Shown one piece after another: positions 14,280 to 14,674 of a stretch of 14,674 nucleotides of DNA. Origin of the DNA: JBOGWY01 sp050694015 (GTDB lineage: Bacteria; Actinomycetota; CADDZG01; WHSQ01); contig JBOGWY010000227.1 in NCBI GenBank assembly GCA_050694015.1, forward strand, positions 1 through 14,674, given 5' to 3'. A program made the position numbers and the translations under genes. Under the pieces are notes generated by a model, which was not told the DNA's origin, searched no databases, and saw only the letters and a list, made by a program, of their open reading frames with translations. Each line of letters opens with the position of its first letter. The stretch's first letter is position 1.

Positions 14280-14286
14280 ACCTCCT
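14280..14286 (-). promoter_or_regulatory. Ribosome-binding site AGGAGGT of the DUF4242 gene
   Basis: On the minus strand AGGAGGT ends 4 bases before the ATG at 14275-14273. This decides between that ATG and the GTG at 14281-14279, which would lie inside the site. Confidence 0.7.
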
Positions 14287-14299
14287 CCGTGCTCGGGAG

Positions 14300-14330
14300 C
14301 GGTGGGGGGCGCTCGCCGCGCCCCCCACCG
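14300..14330 (-). terminator. Perfect 13-bp GC-rich hairpin between two small genes
   Basis: The arms CGGTGGGGGGCGC (14300-14312) and GCGCCCCCCACCG (14318-14330) are perfect complements with a 5-base loop. It begins 9 bases after the stop of the His-rich peptide gene on the minus strand and ends 25 bases before the DUF4242 start. There is no U tract after it, so it is more likely a partial terminator or an RNA-stabilising structure than a full terminator. It repeats the design seen between the sugar-binding and permease genes. Confidence 0.7.
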
Positions 14331-14338
14331 GTCGGTTG

Positions 14339-14563
14339 CTAACAGGGACCCGCGAAAGTCGCGGTGTCGGAACCTGAATGCGCGATGGCCTGCGGATGGC
14401 CGTTGGCGTGACCCGCGTGCCCGGGGTTGCCGGGGCCTCCGAGGAACTGGCAGTTGGTCTGTCCGCTCGGGGTCTCGACGTGCACGAAGTGAGCCAGCGC
14501 CGGACTCACCATCGCTGCTACCAAGATCACAACCAGAACCGCAACCAGAAGCAACTTCTTCAC
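14339..14563 (-). CDS. Small secreted His/Gly-rich peptide, possible metal binder
   Basis: The protein has 74 residues with a signal peptide (MKKLLLVAVLVVILVAAMVS, cleavage after PALA at 24). The mature peptide of about 50 residues starts HFVHVETPSGQTNC, so its first residue would be histidine. It is rich in Gly, Pro, Ala and His (His25, 28, 49, 52, 56 and 62), with Cys38 and Cys74, the latter being the last residue; one disulfide is likely. The start is GTG at 14563, supported by a full GGAGGTGAT ribosome-binding site at 14567-14575. It is the first gene of a minus-strand run with the DUF4242 gene and the small two-cysteine protein. I do not recognise a named family; metal binding is inferred from composition only. 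Confidence 0.72.
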   Translation of the reverse strand: MKKLLLVAVLVVILVAAMVSPALAHFVHVETPSGQTNCQFLGGPGNPGHAGHANGHPQAIAHSGSDTATFAGPC

Positions 14564-14580
14564 AACATCACCTCCCTCTC

Positions 14581-14606
14581 GCTTGGCTATTCCGATAGGG
14601 CCAAGC
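14581..14606. promoter_or_regulatory. Inverted repeat upstream of the small secreted His-rich peptide gene
   Basis: GCTTGGC (14581-14587) and GCCAAGC (14600-14606) are perfect inverted repeats separated by 12 bases, with TAT/ATA pairing inside. They lie 17 bases upstream of the GTG start and just before the ribosome-binding site. This could be a dimer-binding operator or a leader hairpin. A second imperfect stem (14634-14642 with 14656-14665) lies further upstream, at the window edge. Confidence 0.35.
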
Positions 14607-14674
14607 TAGGGAAGAAGCGATGATGTGGAACCAGGGGCACCCCCGGTTATTTGGCGGGTGTCCCCGTGGGGTCG

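Overview
The window is dense, high-GC bacterial DNA with almost no spacer. It shows GTG and TTG starts, ATGA stop/start overlaps, a lipoprotein-type sugar-binding protein and strong Shine-Dalgarno (SD) sequences. These traits fit an uncultured actinobacterial (Actinomycetota) lineage, but that is inference from style and families; there is no marker gene or rRNA in the window. No tRNA, rRNA, CRISPR array, insertion sequence or phage gene was seen. No gene-free stretch exceeds 300 bases.

Region 1 (1-6768, minus strand) is an alpha-glucoside uptake and hydrolysis cluster. In transcription order it holds a GH13 alpha-glucosidase, a MalK/MsiK-type ATPase, a lipoprotein substrate-binding protein, two MalF/MalG-type permeases, and a small membrane protein that runs off the left edge. 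The importer would bring in a maltose-, trehalose- or sucrose-like oligosaccharide and the GH13 enzyme would cleave it to monosaccharides in the cytoplasm. A strong hairpin lies between the binding-protein gene and the permease genes. A 12-bp palindrome and an inverted repeat lie in the leader of the ATPase gene; both are plausible control points. No LacI-type regulator gene is present in the window.

Region 2 (6808-10715) is a divergent pair of exported proteins. The minus-strand gene encodes an LVIVD-type beta-propeller joined by a Pro/Glu/Lys linker to a CAP (SCP/YkwD-like) domain. The plus-strand gene encodes an M14-type zinc carboxypeptidase with an extra C-terminal domain that resembles a class I glutamine amidotransferase fold.

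Region 3 (10712-13672) has an MFS transporter on the minus strand, whose stop codon is interleaved with that of the M14 gene. Divergent from it is a plus-strand pair: a five-helix membrane protein with an extracellular type 1 copper (cupredoxin) domain, coupled by an ATGA overlap to an alpha/beta hydrolase.

Region 4 (13683-14674, minus strand) is a run of three small genes: a His-rich secreted peptide whose predicted mature N-terminus is histidine, a DUF4242 protein (a family with a described nickel-binding member), and a small secreted two-cysteine protein. The first two are separated by a 13-bp GC-rich hairpin and the last two share overlapping stop/start codons. Regions 3 and 4 together suggest an envelope or metal-handling theme, but this is inference from neighbourhood only.
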